A DNA stretch of 64,000 bases. Source: Parasphingopyxis sp. Its GTDB lineage: Bacteria > Pseudomonadota > Alphaproteobacteria > Sphingomonadales > Sphingomonadaceae. Positions 9,616-18,677 of the stretch are shown in pieces (the first letter of the stretch is position 1; every line of letters starts with the position of its first letter). The stretch is from positions 1 through 64,000 of the forward strand of contig NZ_JANQNS010000019.1 in the NCBI RefSeq assembly GCF_028279465.1. The letters are read 5' to 3'. Below the pieces are notes generated by a model. It made no database searches and was not told the origin of the DNA. It saw only the letters and a list, made by a program, of their open reading frames with translations. The position numbers and the translations under genes are program-made.

Positions 9616-11145
9616 TTAGGTGGCCGGCAGCGGACCGGGCGTCGCCATCGCGCCATCGCCATCCGCCTTGCGCCGGTCGAGCGCGCCGATGATCGCGTCA
9701 TGCTTGCTGCGGGTGAGATCGTAACGCGCGTAAAAGAGTATCGAGATAAAGGCGACGAAACCCATGACCGGCCCGGCGACGATGCCGAGCCGGAATACGA
9801 CATCGCTATCGACTTCTCCCGGGACGGCCTCGAACGGCAGGACCACGATCAGGTCGAGCATCAGCCCGGCAAAGAGATGGCCGAGCGACACCGCCGCCTT
9901 GCCGATCAGCGCGCGGGCTGAATAGAAGAGGCCTTCTTGCCGCTTTCCCGTCTCCAGCTCGTTGGCGTCGATCACATCGCCGAGCATGGAGAGGATCGCA
10001 ACCGCAGCCATACTGATCGTGAAGGTCTGAACGCAGAAGTTTGCAACGAGCAACGGCAGTAGCAGTGGCGAATCGTTCGCCGGAAACAGGCCGAACAGGC
10101 GCAGATCGACCGGCAGTTGGGCCGTCAAGAACATGGCGAGCAGCGCGCCGAGCAACACCGGTTTCCGGTCAAAGCGGCGCATCAGTATCGGTGCGGCGAG
10201 CGCGCCCGCCACCGCGCCGGGCGCGGCGAACAGGCCGAACCAGCGGATATCCTCGGGCGGCAGCTCCCAGAAATAGGTGTTCACGAAGACGGTGAAGGTC
10301 TCGTAGAGCCCGGTCGCGATCATAAAAAAGAACACGCCGCCGATCAGGAAGGCGTAGTTCCGGTTTTTCAGCGCGCCCAAGATGCTCCGATAGAAGATGG
10401 GGAGCGAAAAGCGTGGTTCGTCCGGCTCGGGCTGGCTCAGCCGCGACACCTGATCGAGCGTGCCGATCGCGCTCAGCCAGATCGCGCCGAGCAGGAAGCC
10501 GCAGGCGGTGAATACGAGTGGCGTATAAGCGTCGGGATCGAGATGGCGCGGGATTTCAAGCCCTTCCGCATTGAGCGTCGTGCCGGCAAGAAAATAACCC
10601 CAGGCCGAAAAGGCGAAGAGCGCGCCCATCGCATAGCCGAATATCGCGTTGATGCTGAACAGCCGGGACCGCTCGTTATGATCGCGCGTGAGTTCGCCGC
10701 CCAGCGCCAGATGCGGGACGATATAAAGGGTTATCGCCAGCCGGCTGACGATGGTGAAGATGGCCAGCCAGATAAAGAGCAAGGTCTGGTTCGCGCCCTC
10801 GGCGCTGGTGCCGGTCCAGGCGTCGGGCGGGTTGAAGATCAGATAGAGGGAGATCGCGAGCGGCACGGGCGCGATGAAGAGAAAGGGGTGGCGCCGCCCC
10901 CAGCGCGAGCGCCAGCGGTCCGACACCACGCCCATCACCGGATCGGAGATCGCGTCGACGAGTAGCGCGAGCATGATCGCAACACCGATCAGCGAATTCG
11001 AGAGTCCGACGGCCTGATTATAGTAGATGCCGATAAAGGTGTTGAACATGCCGAGATAGAAGATCTCGCCAATCGAGCCGACACCGAAAGCGAGCTTGGT
11101 GCGGAACGGCAGGATATCGCGCGGTGCTGTCATGGTCTCAGCCAT
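9616..11145 (-). CDS. GPH-family MFS transporter (sugar or organic-acid : cation symporter)
   Basis: A 509-residue, twelve-helix membrane protein. The GPH signature is clear: an early AFGVGSIGEIFYLG segment, DAISDPVMGVVSDRWRSRWG in loop 2-3 and RRHPFLF. This family (MelB/XynB-like) moves glycosides, pentosides or related anions across the inner membrane with a cation. It lies downstream of the TonB receptor across a 125-bp gap containing a strong hairpin, so the two form an outer- plus inner-membrane uptake pair. Another in-frame ATG occurs four codons in. Confidence 0.88.
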   Translation of the reverse strand: MAETMTAPRDILPFRTKLAFGVGSIGEIFYLGMFNTFIGIYYNQAVGLSNSLIGVAIMLALLVDAISDPVMGVVSDRWRSRWGRRHPFLFIAPVPLAISLYLIFNPPDAWTGTSAEGANQTLLFIWLAIFTIVSRLAITLYIVPHLALGGELTRDHNERSRLFSINAIFGYAMGALFAFSAWGYFLAGTTLNAEGLEIPRHLDPDAYTPLVFTACGFLLGAIWLSAIGTLDQVSRLSQPEPDEPRFSLPIFYRSILGALKNRNYAFLIGGVFFFMIATGLYETFTVFVNTYFWELPPEDIRWFGLFAAPGAVAGALAAPILMRRFDRKPVLLGALLAMFLTAQLPVDLRLFGLFPANDSPLLLPLLVANFCVQTFTISMAAVAILSMLGDVIDANELETGKRQEGLFYSARALIGKAAVSLGHLFAGLMLDLIVVLPFEAVPGEVDSDVVFRLGIVAGPVMGFVAFISILFYARYDLTRSKHDAIIGALDRRKADGDGAMATPGPLPAT

Positions 11146-11183
11146 AGAGCATCGGCGGGCAGGCGGGCAGGCCGAGCGATGCG

Positions 11184-11223
11184 CCCAAAAGAAGCGGGGA
11201 GAAGCGCCATGCGCCCCTCCCCG
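11184..11223 (-). terminator. GC-rich hairpin between receptor and transporter
   Basis: Arms CGGGGAG (11195-11201) and CTCCCCG (11217-11223) enclose an inner GCGC-CAT-GCGC. On the minus strand the stem is followed by CTTCTTTTGG. This resembles a partial intrinsic terminator that would lower transporter expression relative to the receptor. Confidence 0.5.
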
Positions 11224-11270
11224 TCAGTTTGGCGACGAAGGCCTGCGGATGCGGAGAGAATCGCACCCGG

Positions 11271-13625
11271 CTAGAAGCCCACCTGCAAGCTGGCCCCGAA
11301 AACGCGCGGATCGAGCAGGAAGGCGCTGCGGAAGCTGCCGACCAGGTTCGAGTTGGTTTCGAGGAAGGTGATGCTGTCCTGATTGAACAGGTTCTTGACG
11401 AACAATGTCAGATCCCATTGCCGGTCTTCATTGGCGATCTGGATCGAGGCGTCGAACTGCTCCCAGGCGCCAACGCGATCCGCCGGCACGTTAAATTCGC
11501 GCGAGAAAAAGCCGGTCTGCGAATAGAAATCGATGCGCGGCCGGACGGTCCAGCCATCGCCGGCGTCGATCGTATATTCGCCGGCGAGCTTGAGCGTGCG
11601 TTCCGGCGCATTGGGCAGTTCGTTGCCCTGAATCTGGAAGAAGGCCTGGCCGCGCGCCGGATCGGACGAGAGGAAGCTCGAGCGAATCTCGGTATCGAGC
11701 AGGCCAAGCGCCGCCTCGAACCTGAGCTCGGGCACGGGCGTCCAGACCGTCTCGAGCTCGAAACCCTGAACGCGCGACGCGGGGATGTTGACGTTGGTCG
11801 CCAGCGTTCCGACGATATTGCCGACGATAAGATTGCTATAGTCGTAGCGGAACAGCGCCGCGTTCAGCGTCAAAGTATTGTCGAACAATTCGGTCTTGGC
11901 GCCGACCTCGTAGGAATCGATGAACTCGGAATCGAAGGTCGGGTTGACCGCATTGCCCGGGTTGAACCCGCCCGATTTGAAGCCGCGCGAATAGGATGCG
12001 TAGAGGTTCACATTATCGGCCGGCTCCCATTCGATCGCCGCGCGGCCCGTGACCGCATCGAATGACGCTTCGCCGTTGAAGGGCGGCGGCAGCGCGAAGC
12101 TGCCACTCGCGGTCGTGATTTCCTTGTCGTCCTGCGTATAGCGCAAACCGCCCAGGATGCTCAGATTGTCCGTGAGATCGATATAGACCTCGCCGAACAC
12201 CGCATAGGAATCGACGATCGCATTGGTCGTGTTGCCGCTCGCGACAAAGCCGAAGGTGCGGTTCGCCGGCATATAGGTGTCGACGAAACCGCCACCCGTC
12301 GCATGCAGATAATAGCCACCAATCAGGAAGTTGAACGCGCCGTCCAAGTCCGTTGCGAGGCGCAGTTCCTGGCTGAACTGTTCGCGGAAGCCGCCCGCAT
12401 ATTGCGCCGAGCGCCAGTCCGTTGAGCTGATTTGCTGGCCCGGGCCGAGCAGATAGGTCAGCACGCCATTGCCCGCGCCATTGTCAGGTACGGTCAGCGG
12501 GCCGAACGGCGTTACGAAATCGCCCGGGTTGAACGCGTTGGGCCGTATGCCTTGGTCGAAATCGCGTTGCGAGCTGTTGCTGCCGTCGCGGTAACCGGTC
12601 ACCGAGGTCAACGTGACCGCGCCGATTTCCTGGTTGATTTCGAGCGTCGCGAGGAAATCCTCGATATGTTGGGTCGGCAACACGTCGATATTCACCGTCC
12701 GAAGGTCCGTAGGGTTGGGACCGAACGTATCGGCGCGCACGATCCCGCCGATCAGCGCATTGTCGATCGGAAAGTTCGCTGCGGGAAAATCGGTATCGAC
12801 CGAATTAGGCGAACAGCCAAAGGCCGGATCGGGCGTACACAGCGTCTTCACCGCGTTGGCGCGATTACTGTCCTCCTCGAAATAGGTGAGGACGAGGTCG
12901 ATCGTCGTCGTATCGCTCGGTTCGAACCGCGTGCTCGAGCGCAACGTATATTGATCGCGTCCGTCGATCTGGCCGCCATCGAAGAGATTCTCGGTATAGC
13001 CGTCGCGCTTCAGATAATGGGCCGCGAAGCGCTGCGAGATCCCGTCGGCGATCGGAATATTGATCGCGCCCTCGGCCCGGATGCCCTCGAAGGATTCCAG
13101 CTGGAGGCTCACATAGCCCTCGAACTCGTCGGTCGGGCGCCGGCTGACAAAGTTGATGGCGCCGCCCGTCGTGTTGCGGCCGAACAAAGTGCCCTGCGGT
13201 CCGCGCAGCACCTCGATCCGTTCGAGATCGAAGAATTCGCCGAAGGTGCTGCCCTGTTGCAGGAACACGCCATTGATGAGGATGCCGATATTGGTGTCGT
13301 TGCTGCCGCCGAAGGACTGCGAGCCGACGCCGCGGATCGTGAGGTTGCGGTTCGCGGAGAGAATGACGTTCGGCGCGTTGAACTGCAGGTCGAGCGAATC
13401 CTCAATGCGCGCGGCGGCGAGGTCGTCCGATGTCAGCGCGGTGATCGCGATCGGAACGTCCTGAATATCTTCCTCGCGCAGCTGCGCTGTCACGATGATC
13501 GGCGCGTTGGTGAGATTTGCAGACGCCGTTTCCTGCTGGGCGTGAGCGACCCCCGCGGACCCTGCCCAGGCCAGCGCGCCGACCGACGCGAAACGGAATA
13601 AGGATGTGCGAAACCCATGAGTCAT
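11271..13625 (-). CDS. TonB-dependent outer-membrane receptor
   Basis: A 784-residue protein with a signal peptide ending near GVAHAQ. The plug begins with APIIVTAQLREEDIQDVPIA and contains LERIEVLRGPQGTLFGRNTT; the long barrel ends in LQVGF. The start is an ATG preceded by GGGGAGGACATT. Upstream is the shared 19-bp TetR-type element. It is the outer-membrane import step of block B, paired with the GPH transporter that follows. The ligand is unknown, but linked SDR, epoxide-hydrolase-like and Coq4-like enzymes suggest an organic, perhaps cyclic or terpenoid, compound rather than iron. Confidence 0.93.
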   Translation of the reverse strand: MTHGFRTSLFRFASVGALAWAGSAGVAHAQQETASANLTNAPIIVTAQLREEDIQDVPIAITALTSDDLAAARIEDSLDLQFNAPNVILSANRNLTIRGVGSQSFGGSNDTNIGILINGVFLQQGSTFGEFFDLERIEVLRGPQGTLFGRNTTGGAINFVSRRPTDEFEGYVSLQLESFEGIRAEGAINIPIADGISQRFAAHYLKRDGYTENLFDGGQIDGRDQYTLRSSTRFEPSDTTTIDLVLTYFEEDSNRANAVKTLCTPDPAFGCSPNSVDTDFPAANFPIDNALIGGIVRADTFGPNPTDLRTVNIDVLPTQHIEDFLATLEINQEIGAVTLTSVTGYRDGSNSSQRDFDQGIRPNAFNPGDFVTPFGPLTVPDNGAGNGVLTYLLGPGQQISSTDWRSAQYAGGFREQFSQELRLATDLDGAFNFLIGGYYLHATGGGFVDTYMPANRTFGFVASGNTTNAIVDSYAVFGEVYIDLTDNLSILGGLRYTQDDKEITTASGSFALPPPFNGEASFDAVTGRAAIEWEPADNVNLYASYSRGFKSGGFNPGNAVNPTFDSEFIDSYEVGAKTELFDNTLTLNAALFRYDYSNLIVGNIVGTLATNVNIPASRVQGFELETVWTPVPELRFEAALGLLDTEIRSSFLSSDPARGQAFFQIQGNELPNAPERTLKLAGEYTIDAGDGWTVRPRIDFYSQTGFFSREFNVPADRVGAWEQFDASIQIANEDRQWDLTLFVKNLFNQDSITFLETNSNLVGSFRSAFLLDPRVFGASLQVGF

Positions 13626-13666
13626 AATGTCCTCCCCGACATATATTTTTGCGCAGGGTTCGCACT

Positions 13667-13685
13667 AATTATAAAATTAGTCAAT
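13667..13685 (-). promoter_or_regulatory. TetR-type element, copy 2 (ATTGACTA-ATTTT-ATAATT)
   Basis: Read on the minus strand, 42-60 bp upstream of the TonB receptor start. It differs from copy 1 only in the AT-rich core and last base. The inner CTAATT-TTAT-AATTAG (13665-13680) is itself an inverted repeat. Confidence 0.6.
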
Positions 13686-13782
13686 ACTCTTATACAAAAG
13701 GTCAATAACGCGTTGCACAAAGGCATCACGATGCCGGCGGGGGAATCGATGGGATCGGAAATCTGGGGTGTAGCGCGCGGCC

Positions 13783-14403
13783 TTATTGCGCGCTGCCCAG
13801 TTTCTCCGCTGCGCCGACGATCATCTTGACCGTCATGTCGACGACCCGGTCATGGTCGCTTTCGTCGCGCATCAGTATCTGCGCAGCCGAGCGGGTTATG
13901 CCCATGCACAGTTCGGCGATAGTACCGCCGGTGCCCTTCGCGACATCGAACTCTGCTTCCATGAGATCGCCGAAAAATTTGACCGTGGCCTCGCGCCCCT
14001 TGGCCTGCTTCTTGAGCACATCAGCGGCGACCGACGGCTCGTTCAACAGCCGCTGGATGAGCATGCCTTTGGCGAGGTAACGGTCGATAAAGTCGAGCGT
14101 CGTGCGCCGGATAAGATCCTCGAAACTTTCATCGGCGTTGCGCTTGACCGGGGTCCCCTGAAACGCCGGATATTCGCGGATCAGCAAAGTGCTGAGCAGA
14201 TTGGCGCGATTGTCGAAATAGTTATAGACGAGCGGTTTGGACACTTGGGCCTCGCGCGCGACCCGGTCCATGCTGGCGGCCGACACGCCTTCGTCGACGA
14301 CGATCCGGGCCGCCGCATCCAGGATCAGGCTGCGCCGGTCTTCCGGCGCCATGCGGCGACGCGGGCGCGGCGCGGTTTTCGTGGAGGCCGAACTTTCCGT
14401 CAT
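13783..14403 (-). CDS. TetR/AcrR-family transcriptional regulator
   Basis: A 206-residue protein from the ATG at 14403; a TTG 17 codons upstream is possible but less likely. The N-terminal helix-turn-helix is typical: LILDAAARIVVDEGVSAASM, then DRVAREAQVSKPLVYNYF followed by DNRANLL. The C-terminal ligand domain is less conserved. It is divergent from the SDR gene at 14529, and the gap contains the 19-bp element found at three further promoters. It is the likely repressor of block B, released by the imported compound or a metabolite. Confidence 0.88.
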   Translation of the reverse strand: MTESSASTKTAPRPRRRMAPEDRRSLILDAAARIVVDEGVSAASMDRVAREAQVSKPLVYNYFDNRANLLSTLLIREYPAFQGTPVKRNADESFEDLIRRTTLDFIDRYLAKGMLIQRLLNEPSVAADVLKKQAKGREATVKFFGDLMEAEFDVAKGTGGTIAELCMGITRSAAQILMRDESDHDRVVDMTVKMIVGAAEKLGSAQ

Positions 14404-14463
14404 GAACGGGCATCTACCATGGAGCGCTCCGATTCCAACACCATTGTTCGGCAACTCGCCACA

Positions 14464-14482
14464 ATTGACTATTTATATAATA
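14464..14482 (+). promoter_or_regulatory. TetR-type element, copy 3 (ATTGACTA-TTTAT-ATAATA)
   Basis: It lies in the TetR/SDR divergent promoter, 61 bp from the TetR start and 47 bp before the SDR start. This position suggests autoregulation together with control of the SDR operon. Confidence 0.6.
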
Positions 14483-14528
14483 AATTATAACCCTCCTGCA
14501 AACGCCATCGCGAAGGGGCTCGCACACA

Positions 14529-15308
14529 ATGGAAAATACAGAGCCGCTGAAGGGCCAGATCGCGTTGGTCACGGGCGCCACGCAGGGGATCGGCCTCGCC
14601 GTCGTCACGCGTCTGGCGCGCGACGGGGCCGACATAATCGCGCTCGATCTGCCGCGCGGTGATCATGACGGGCTGGTGGCGAAAGTCGAAGCGGCAGGCC
14701 GGAAAATCCATTCGGTGAAAGGCAGCGTCGCCGATGCGGCAAGCTGGCGCGCGGCGCTGGAGATCATCGAAAAAACGGGGGGAAAGCTCGATATTCTCGT
14801 CAACAATGCGGGGATTTCCGGATATCTGGGACTGCTTGCCGACTATCCGGACGAGCAGTTCGACGAGATTATGGAAATCAACGTACGCGGCGTTTTCCTG
14901 GGTCTCAAATATTGTCTGCCAGCACTGATCGAAGCGCGGGGCAGCGCGGTCAACATCTCGTCGATCGCCGGAATACGCGGCGGCGCGAACATCTCCGGCT
15001 ATGCGGCCAGCAAACATGCGGTGGTCGGGCTGACCCAGGCGGCAGCGTCGGAAAATGCGATGCGCGGCGTGCGCGTCAACGCCGTGTGCCCGGCGCCGAT
15101 CCAGACCGATATGATCGACGAACTCGCGCGGACGCGCAGGCCCGACAATCCCGAGGCCTTTGCCGAGTCCTTCCGCAGCGGCTTGCCAATGGGCCGCTAT
15201 GGTGAGCCCGAGGAAGTCGCCAATGTCATCGCCTTTCTCGTTGGCCCGGAAGCAAGCTTTGTGAACGGCGCGATCGTGCCGGTGGATGGCGGTGCAACGG
15301 CGCGCTGA
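14529..15308 (+). CDS. short-chain dehydrogenase/reductase (classical SDR)
   Basis: A 259-residue protein. The Rossmann motif TGATQGIG is at 15-22, NNAG at 92-95, an active-site Ser around 144-145, and YAASK with Tyr158/Lys162. It reversibly oxidises an alcohol to a ketone with NAD(P). It is the first gene of a three-gene operon: the next gene starts 23 bp before its stop. The C-terminal EASFVNGAIVPVDGGATAR is the usual SDR ending. Substrate unknown. Confidence 0.9.
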   Translation: MENTEPLKGQIALVTGATQGIGLAVVTRLARDGADIIALDLPRGDHDGLVAKVEAAGRKIHSVKGSVADAASWRAALEIIEKTGGKLDILVNNAGISGYLGLLADYPDEQFDEIMEINVRGVFLGLKYCLPALIEARGSAVNISSIAGIRGGANISGYAASKHAVVGLTQAAASENAMRGVRVNAVCPAPIQTDMIDELARTRRPDNPEAFAESFRSGLPMGRYGEPEEVANVIAFLVGPEASFVNGAIVPVDGGATAR

Positions 15309-16194
15309 ATCAGCTGCGGCGGATGGCGGCCTGATCCGCGTCCGCAATGGCGACATCACCCTTGCCGTCGAAACGCTGGGCCGTCCGGACGCGCCGCCCA
15401 TCCTCTTTCTGCACGGCTTTCCCGAACATCGCGGTGCCTGGCGCAAAGTGGCGCAGCATCTCGCCAAGGACTTTCACTGCCTGCTGCCCGACCTGCGCGG
15501 CTATGGCGATTCCAGCCGGCTGGCCCATGTCGAGGCCTATCACATCGACGCGCTGATCGGTGATGTCGATGCGCTGGTGTCGGCATGCGACGGACGCACG
15601 CCAATTCTCGCCGGCCATGACTGGGGCGGTGCGCTTGCCTGGTGGTATGCGGCGGCGCATGGCGACCGTCTGGATCGCCTCGTGATCGCCAACGCCCCGC
15701 ATCCGGCGATTTTCCAGAAGCGGTTGATCGACGATCCCGCGCAGCGGGCCGCATCGGCTTACATCGGTCGCTTGCGCGCGCCGGGCACCGCAGCCGCGCT
15801 GATGGACGGCGGACCCGAAGGTCTGTGGGACCGGATGTTCGCCGCCAACCCCGCTTTCGATGAGGCTGCGCGCGCCGAATATGTGGCCGCTTGGTCGCGC
15901 CCGAACGCGATGGACAGCATGCTCAACTGGTACCGCGCATCGCCCTTCGTGCTGCCCGAAGCCGACGGCATGGCCGTTCCCGCATGGGCTGAGGATACAG
16001 CGCTGCGCGTCGATCTTCCGGTACTCATGCTATGGGGTATGGCCGACAGGGTTTTCCTGCCGCGCCTGCTCGACGGGCTCGATGCCGTCGCACCCGACCA
16101 TCGGATCGCGCGGTTCGCCGATATAGGCCATGCCATTATTCACGAGATTCCGGCCCAGCTCGCCGATGCCATCAAGGAGTTCGCAAAACCATGA
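15286..16194 (+). CDS. alpha/beta hydrolase, epoxide-hydrolase/haloalkane-dehalogenase type
   Basis: A 302-residue protein. HGFP (43-46) is the oxyanion motif and GHDWGG supplies an Asp nucleophile at 112, which places it with epoxide hydrolases and dehalogenases rather than serine esterases. The late GHAIIHEIP provides the His. The start ATG lies inside the end of the SDR gene, and the stop overlaps the next start as ATGA, so the three are translationally coupled. It probably opens an epoxide; hydrolytic dehalogenation is the alternative. Confidence 0.87.
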   Translation: MAVQRRAESAAADGGLIRVRNGDITLAVETLGRPDAPPILFLHGFPEHRGAWRKVAQHLAKDFHCLLPDLRGYGDSSRLAHVEAYHIDALIGDVDALVSACDGRTPILAGHDWGGALAWWYAAAHGDRLDRLVIANAPHPAIFQKRLIDDPAQRAASAYIGRLRAPGTAAALMDGGPEGLWDRMFAANPAFDEAARAEYVAAWSRPNAMDSMLNWYRASPFVLPEADGMAVPAWAEDTALRVDLPVLMLWGMADRVFLPRLLDGLDAVAPDHRIARFADIGHAIIHEIPAQLADAIKEFAKP

Positions 16195-17063
16195 CCATCC
16201 GCCTGCATCATATCGCCATCGCCAGCCCCACGCCCAATGCCACTGCCGCATTCTATCGCGAAACGGCCGATCTCGCGCCCGTCGATCTGCCGGAAGACGA
16301 TGACGCGCAATGGCTGGCGGGCCCCAACTTCTATCTCGCGCTCTATGAAGCCAAAGACGGAGAGCCGCTTCCTGACAGGCAGGTTTGCGATCCGGGCATC
16401 GGGCATTTCTGCCTGCAATCGGGCGACGGCAACGGGCTGTGGCAGCGTCTCGCGGATGGCGGGATGCGGTTCAACGACAAGCCGGTGGCGCTCGGTACCG
16501 GTGCGATCTACGCCTATGGCCGCGATCGCGATGCGACGCTGATCGAGGTGGAGGGCGTACCCAATGCTGACCCCGAGACGCCGATCTGGTTCGCTCATGT
16601 CGCAATCGTCACGCCCGATATCGAAGCGCTATCGGGCTTCTACGCGCGGTTGATCGGGCGCGATCCGCACCGGACCGGGCGGTTCGACAATCCGCTATTT
16701 TCCAACGTGACCGGCATGCCCGATGTCGATGTCAGCGCCGCCTGGATAAAGACGCCGAGTATTCAGCTCGAAATGTGGCAATATCATCACCCGCCGACTG
16801 GCCCCGCTTCTCCGCCCGAAAAGGATACGACCGGCTATCGCCAGGTCGGCTTTTGCTGCGACGATCTCGACACGGAGCGGGATCGGCTCGAAAGCCTTGG
16901 GATAACGTTTGAGACGGGCGAGGACGTTGCGGGTCAGCCAACGCTCTGGACTCTCGATCCGGACGGTAACCGGGTCGCCGTGTTGGAAATCAGCGCCGAC
17001 GCCGCGCTCGCGCTCGAGCGTCTGTCCGATCCCGATGTCGTCGCGCGCCGCCTCGCCGCCTGA
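16191..17063 (+). CDS. two-domain VOC (glyoxalase/extradiol-dioxygenase superfamily) protein
   Basis: A 290-residue protein with two tandem VOC modules. The first runs from IRLHHIAIASPTPN to about 120 with a metal-ligand Glu in LIEVEG; the second runs from WFAHVAIVTPDIE to VAVLEI. The start is the ATG of the ATGA overlap with the hydrolase. Such tandem proteins bind a divalent metal and catalyse isomerisation, epimerisation or ring cleavage. It lies at the end of the SDR operon and abuts the convergent second SDR (3 bp apart). Exact reaction unknown. Confidence 0.82.
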   Translation: MTIRLHHIAIASPTPNATAAFYRETADLAPVDLPEDDDAQWLAGPNFYLALYEAKDGEPLPDRQVCDPGIGHFCLQSGDGNGLWQRLADGGMRFNDKPVALGTGAIYAYGRDRDATLIEVEGVPNADPETPIWFAHVAIVTPDIEALSGFYARLIGRDPHRTGRFDNPLFSNVTGMPDVDVSAAWIKTPSIQLEMWQYHHPPTGPASPPEKDTTGYRQVGFCCDDLDTERDRLESLGITFETGEDVAGQPTLWTLDPDGNRVAVLEISADAALALERLSDPDVVARRLAA

Positions 17064-17066
17064 TCG

Positions 17067-17834
17067 CTAGAAATTGGCCGTTTTGATCAACCCGCCATCG
17101 ATGCGGAGATTGGCGCCGGTCGTGAAGGACGATGCCGGGCTGGCGAGGAAGGCAGTGGCATTGGCGATTTCCTCCGGCACGCCGAGCCGGCCGAGTGCCG
17201 CCATGCCGGCGGCCCGCTGATAGGCTTCGGGCTGCGCCTGCTTGATCTGATCCCACCAGCCGCCTTCGAAATCGATCGGGCCGGGCGATATCGCATTGAC
17301 CCGGATGCCCTGCGGCGCGAGCTGCACCGCCCATTGGCCGACAAGATTGACGAGACCGGCCTTCATCGCACCATAGGCCTCTTCATACGATGGTAACGCT
17401 GTCAGGATCGAGGCGATCGATGCGATAAAGATAAGCGCCGCATCATTGCTCTTGGCGAGATGCGGCACCGTCAACATCTTCAGCCGAACATGCTGCATCA
17501 AGTCCGTCTCGAACGTGTCCGGCCACCAGTCCGCGCTGGATGGATCGATCCGCGTCGATGCGTTGCTGACAACGATGTCTATCCCGCCCATCGCCTCGGC
17601 CGACCGGGCAACCCAGGCCTCGAACGCATCGGCGTCCCGCACGTCCAGTGCTTCGCCATGCGCATCGACACCGTGCGATCGATAGCCTTCGAGCGCGCGT
17701 TCGAGATCCTCCGCACCGCGCGCGCAGGTTGCGATTGCTGCGCCCTCGGCGGCCAGCGCCGTGCAGATGGCCGCGCCGATGCCGCGGCTGCCGCCGGTTA
17801 CGAGCGCACGAGCGCCTTTCAGCCGTAAATCCAT
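17067..17834 (-). CDS. short-chain dehydrogenase/reductase
   Basis: A 255-residue protein from the ATG behind AAAGGAGCGAGATAT. The cofactor motif TGGSRGIG is at 13-20, YGAMK gives Tyr154/Lys158 and Ser139 precedes them. NNAG is replaced by VSNAS (89-93), a known variation in more distant SDRs. It forms a two-gene operon behind the Coq4-like gene (16-bp gap). It probably oxidises or reduces a hydroxyl/keto group in the block B pathway. Confidence 0.88.
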   Translation of the reverse strand: MDLRLKGARALVTGGSRGIGAAICTALAAEGAAIATCARGAEDLERALEGYRSHGVDAHGEALDVRDADAFEAWVARSAEAMGGIDIVVSNASTRIDPSSADWWPDTFETDLMQHVRLKMLTVPHLAKSNDAALIFIASIASILTALPSYEEAYGAMKAGLVNLVGQWAVQLAPQGIRVNAISPGPIDFEGGWWDQIKQAQPEAYQRAAGMAALGRLGVPEEIANATAFLASPASSFTTGANLRIDGGLIKTANF

Positions 17835-17850
17835 ATATCTCGCTCCTTTG

Positions 17851-18591
17851 TCAGGCGACTGTCTGGGTGATCTCAGGAATATGCGCATAATCCGGCCGCT
17901 CCGGCGCATCGCGCAGAAGACGATATTCCGCGCGCACCTCTTCGAGCGGCCGTTCGAGCATTGTTTCGAACTTCACGAACTGGATCGAGCGCGACGCGCG
18001 GCCATAGCCCCAACCGTCCGTCAGCGCGTCCATGGCAGGGTTGATCAGCCACGGATCGATCAGCGTCATATGCGCCGTCACGGTCGCGATGATCATCGCC
18101 GAATAGGGATAGTTCATCTGGGCGAGCTGGAAACCCTGCAGCGCCAGCTCCCCGAACGGTGTAGCCGGATAGCCGGTCAGCACATGGTGGAGATCGTGCG
18201 TCTGGAAACCGCGCAGCACCTTATACTGCATGAGGGGCGGCATCGCATCGAGCTTGCCGTCGGCCGCGAACTTTTCGTGCAGCTCGCGATAACCCAGCGC
18301 GAGTTTCTCGGCGAGGTCGTTCGAGACCATGAAATCGCGATAGGCATGGCCGAGTGATCCGGGTGGATATTGGGCGAGATCGTTGAGATCAAGCGGCTCG
18401 GCATACCATTGCTCCTGCGCGAGCGCCGCCTGTTCGGGATGGTTCTCGATCGCGGCGACATATTTGTTAATCGCATCCTTCGGCGCGGTCGCCCACCATT
18501 CGTTGAACAGTTGATCGGTGCCATATTCATAGAAATTGTCGACACTGGTCAAAAACTTTTCACCGAAACTGCGATCGATCGGTTCGGTCAT
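17851..18591 (-). CDS. Coq4-family protein
   Basis: A 246-residue protein containing the Coq4 zinc motif HDxxH-x11-E exactly: HDLHH, then eleven residues, then Glu. Upstream features such as GSLGHAYRDFM also match Coq4. Coq4 is known for ubiquinone biosynthesis, and recent work assigns it a role in removing and hydroxylating the C1 carboxylate of the quinone precursor. Here no other coq gene is nearby and the gene is coupled to an SDR under a catabolic-type operator, so a separate role, perhaps oxidative decarboxylation, is inferred. The start follows GAGGAAAAG; an ATG at 18624 is an alternative. Confidence 0.8.
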   Translation of the reverse strand: MTEPIDRSFGEKFLTSVDNFYEYGTDQLFNEWWATAPKDAINKYVAAIENHPEQAALAQEQWYAEPLDLNDLAQYPPGSLGHAYRDFMVSNDLAEKLALGYRELHEKFAADGKLDAMPPLMQYKVLRGFQTHDLHHVLTGYPATPFGELALQGFQLAQMNYPYSAMIIATVTAHMTLIDPWLINPAMDALTDGWGYGRASRSIQFVKFETMLERPLEEVRAEYRLLRDAPERPDYAHIPEITQTVA

Positions 18592-18658
18592 GCGGCTTTT
18601 CCTCGGCAGTCGTTCGCGATCCATGAGGATCGCCTTTGAATAGCCATTGAGTGCCAGT

Positions 18659-18677
18659 TATTATATTAATAGTCAAT
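18659..18677 (-). promoter_or_regulatory. TetR-type element, copy 4 (ATTGACTA-TTAAT-ATAATA)
   Basis: Read on the minus strand, 68-86 bp upstream of the Coq4-like gene. The fixed outer bases match copies 1 and 3 exactly. Confidence 0.6.

Noticed and set aside
12432..13601. 389-residue plus-strand open frame
   Set aside because: Antisense to the TonB receptor; composition rich in R, V and E with no motifs.
14404..14454. Upstream TTG start for the first TetR gene
   Set aside because: It would add 17 residues with no homology to TetR N-termini and intrude on the divergent promoter; the ATG at 14403 is preferred.
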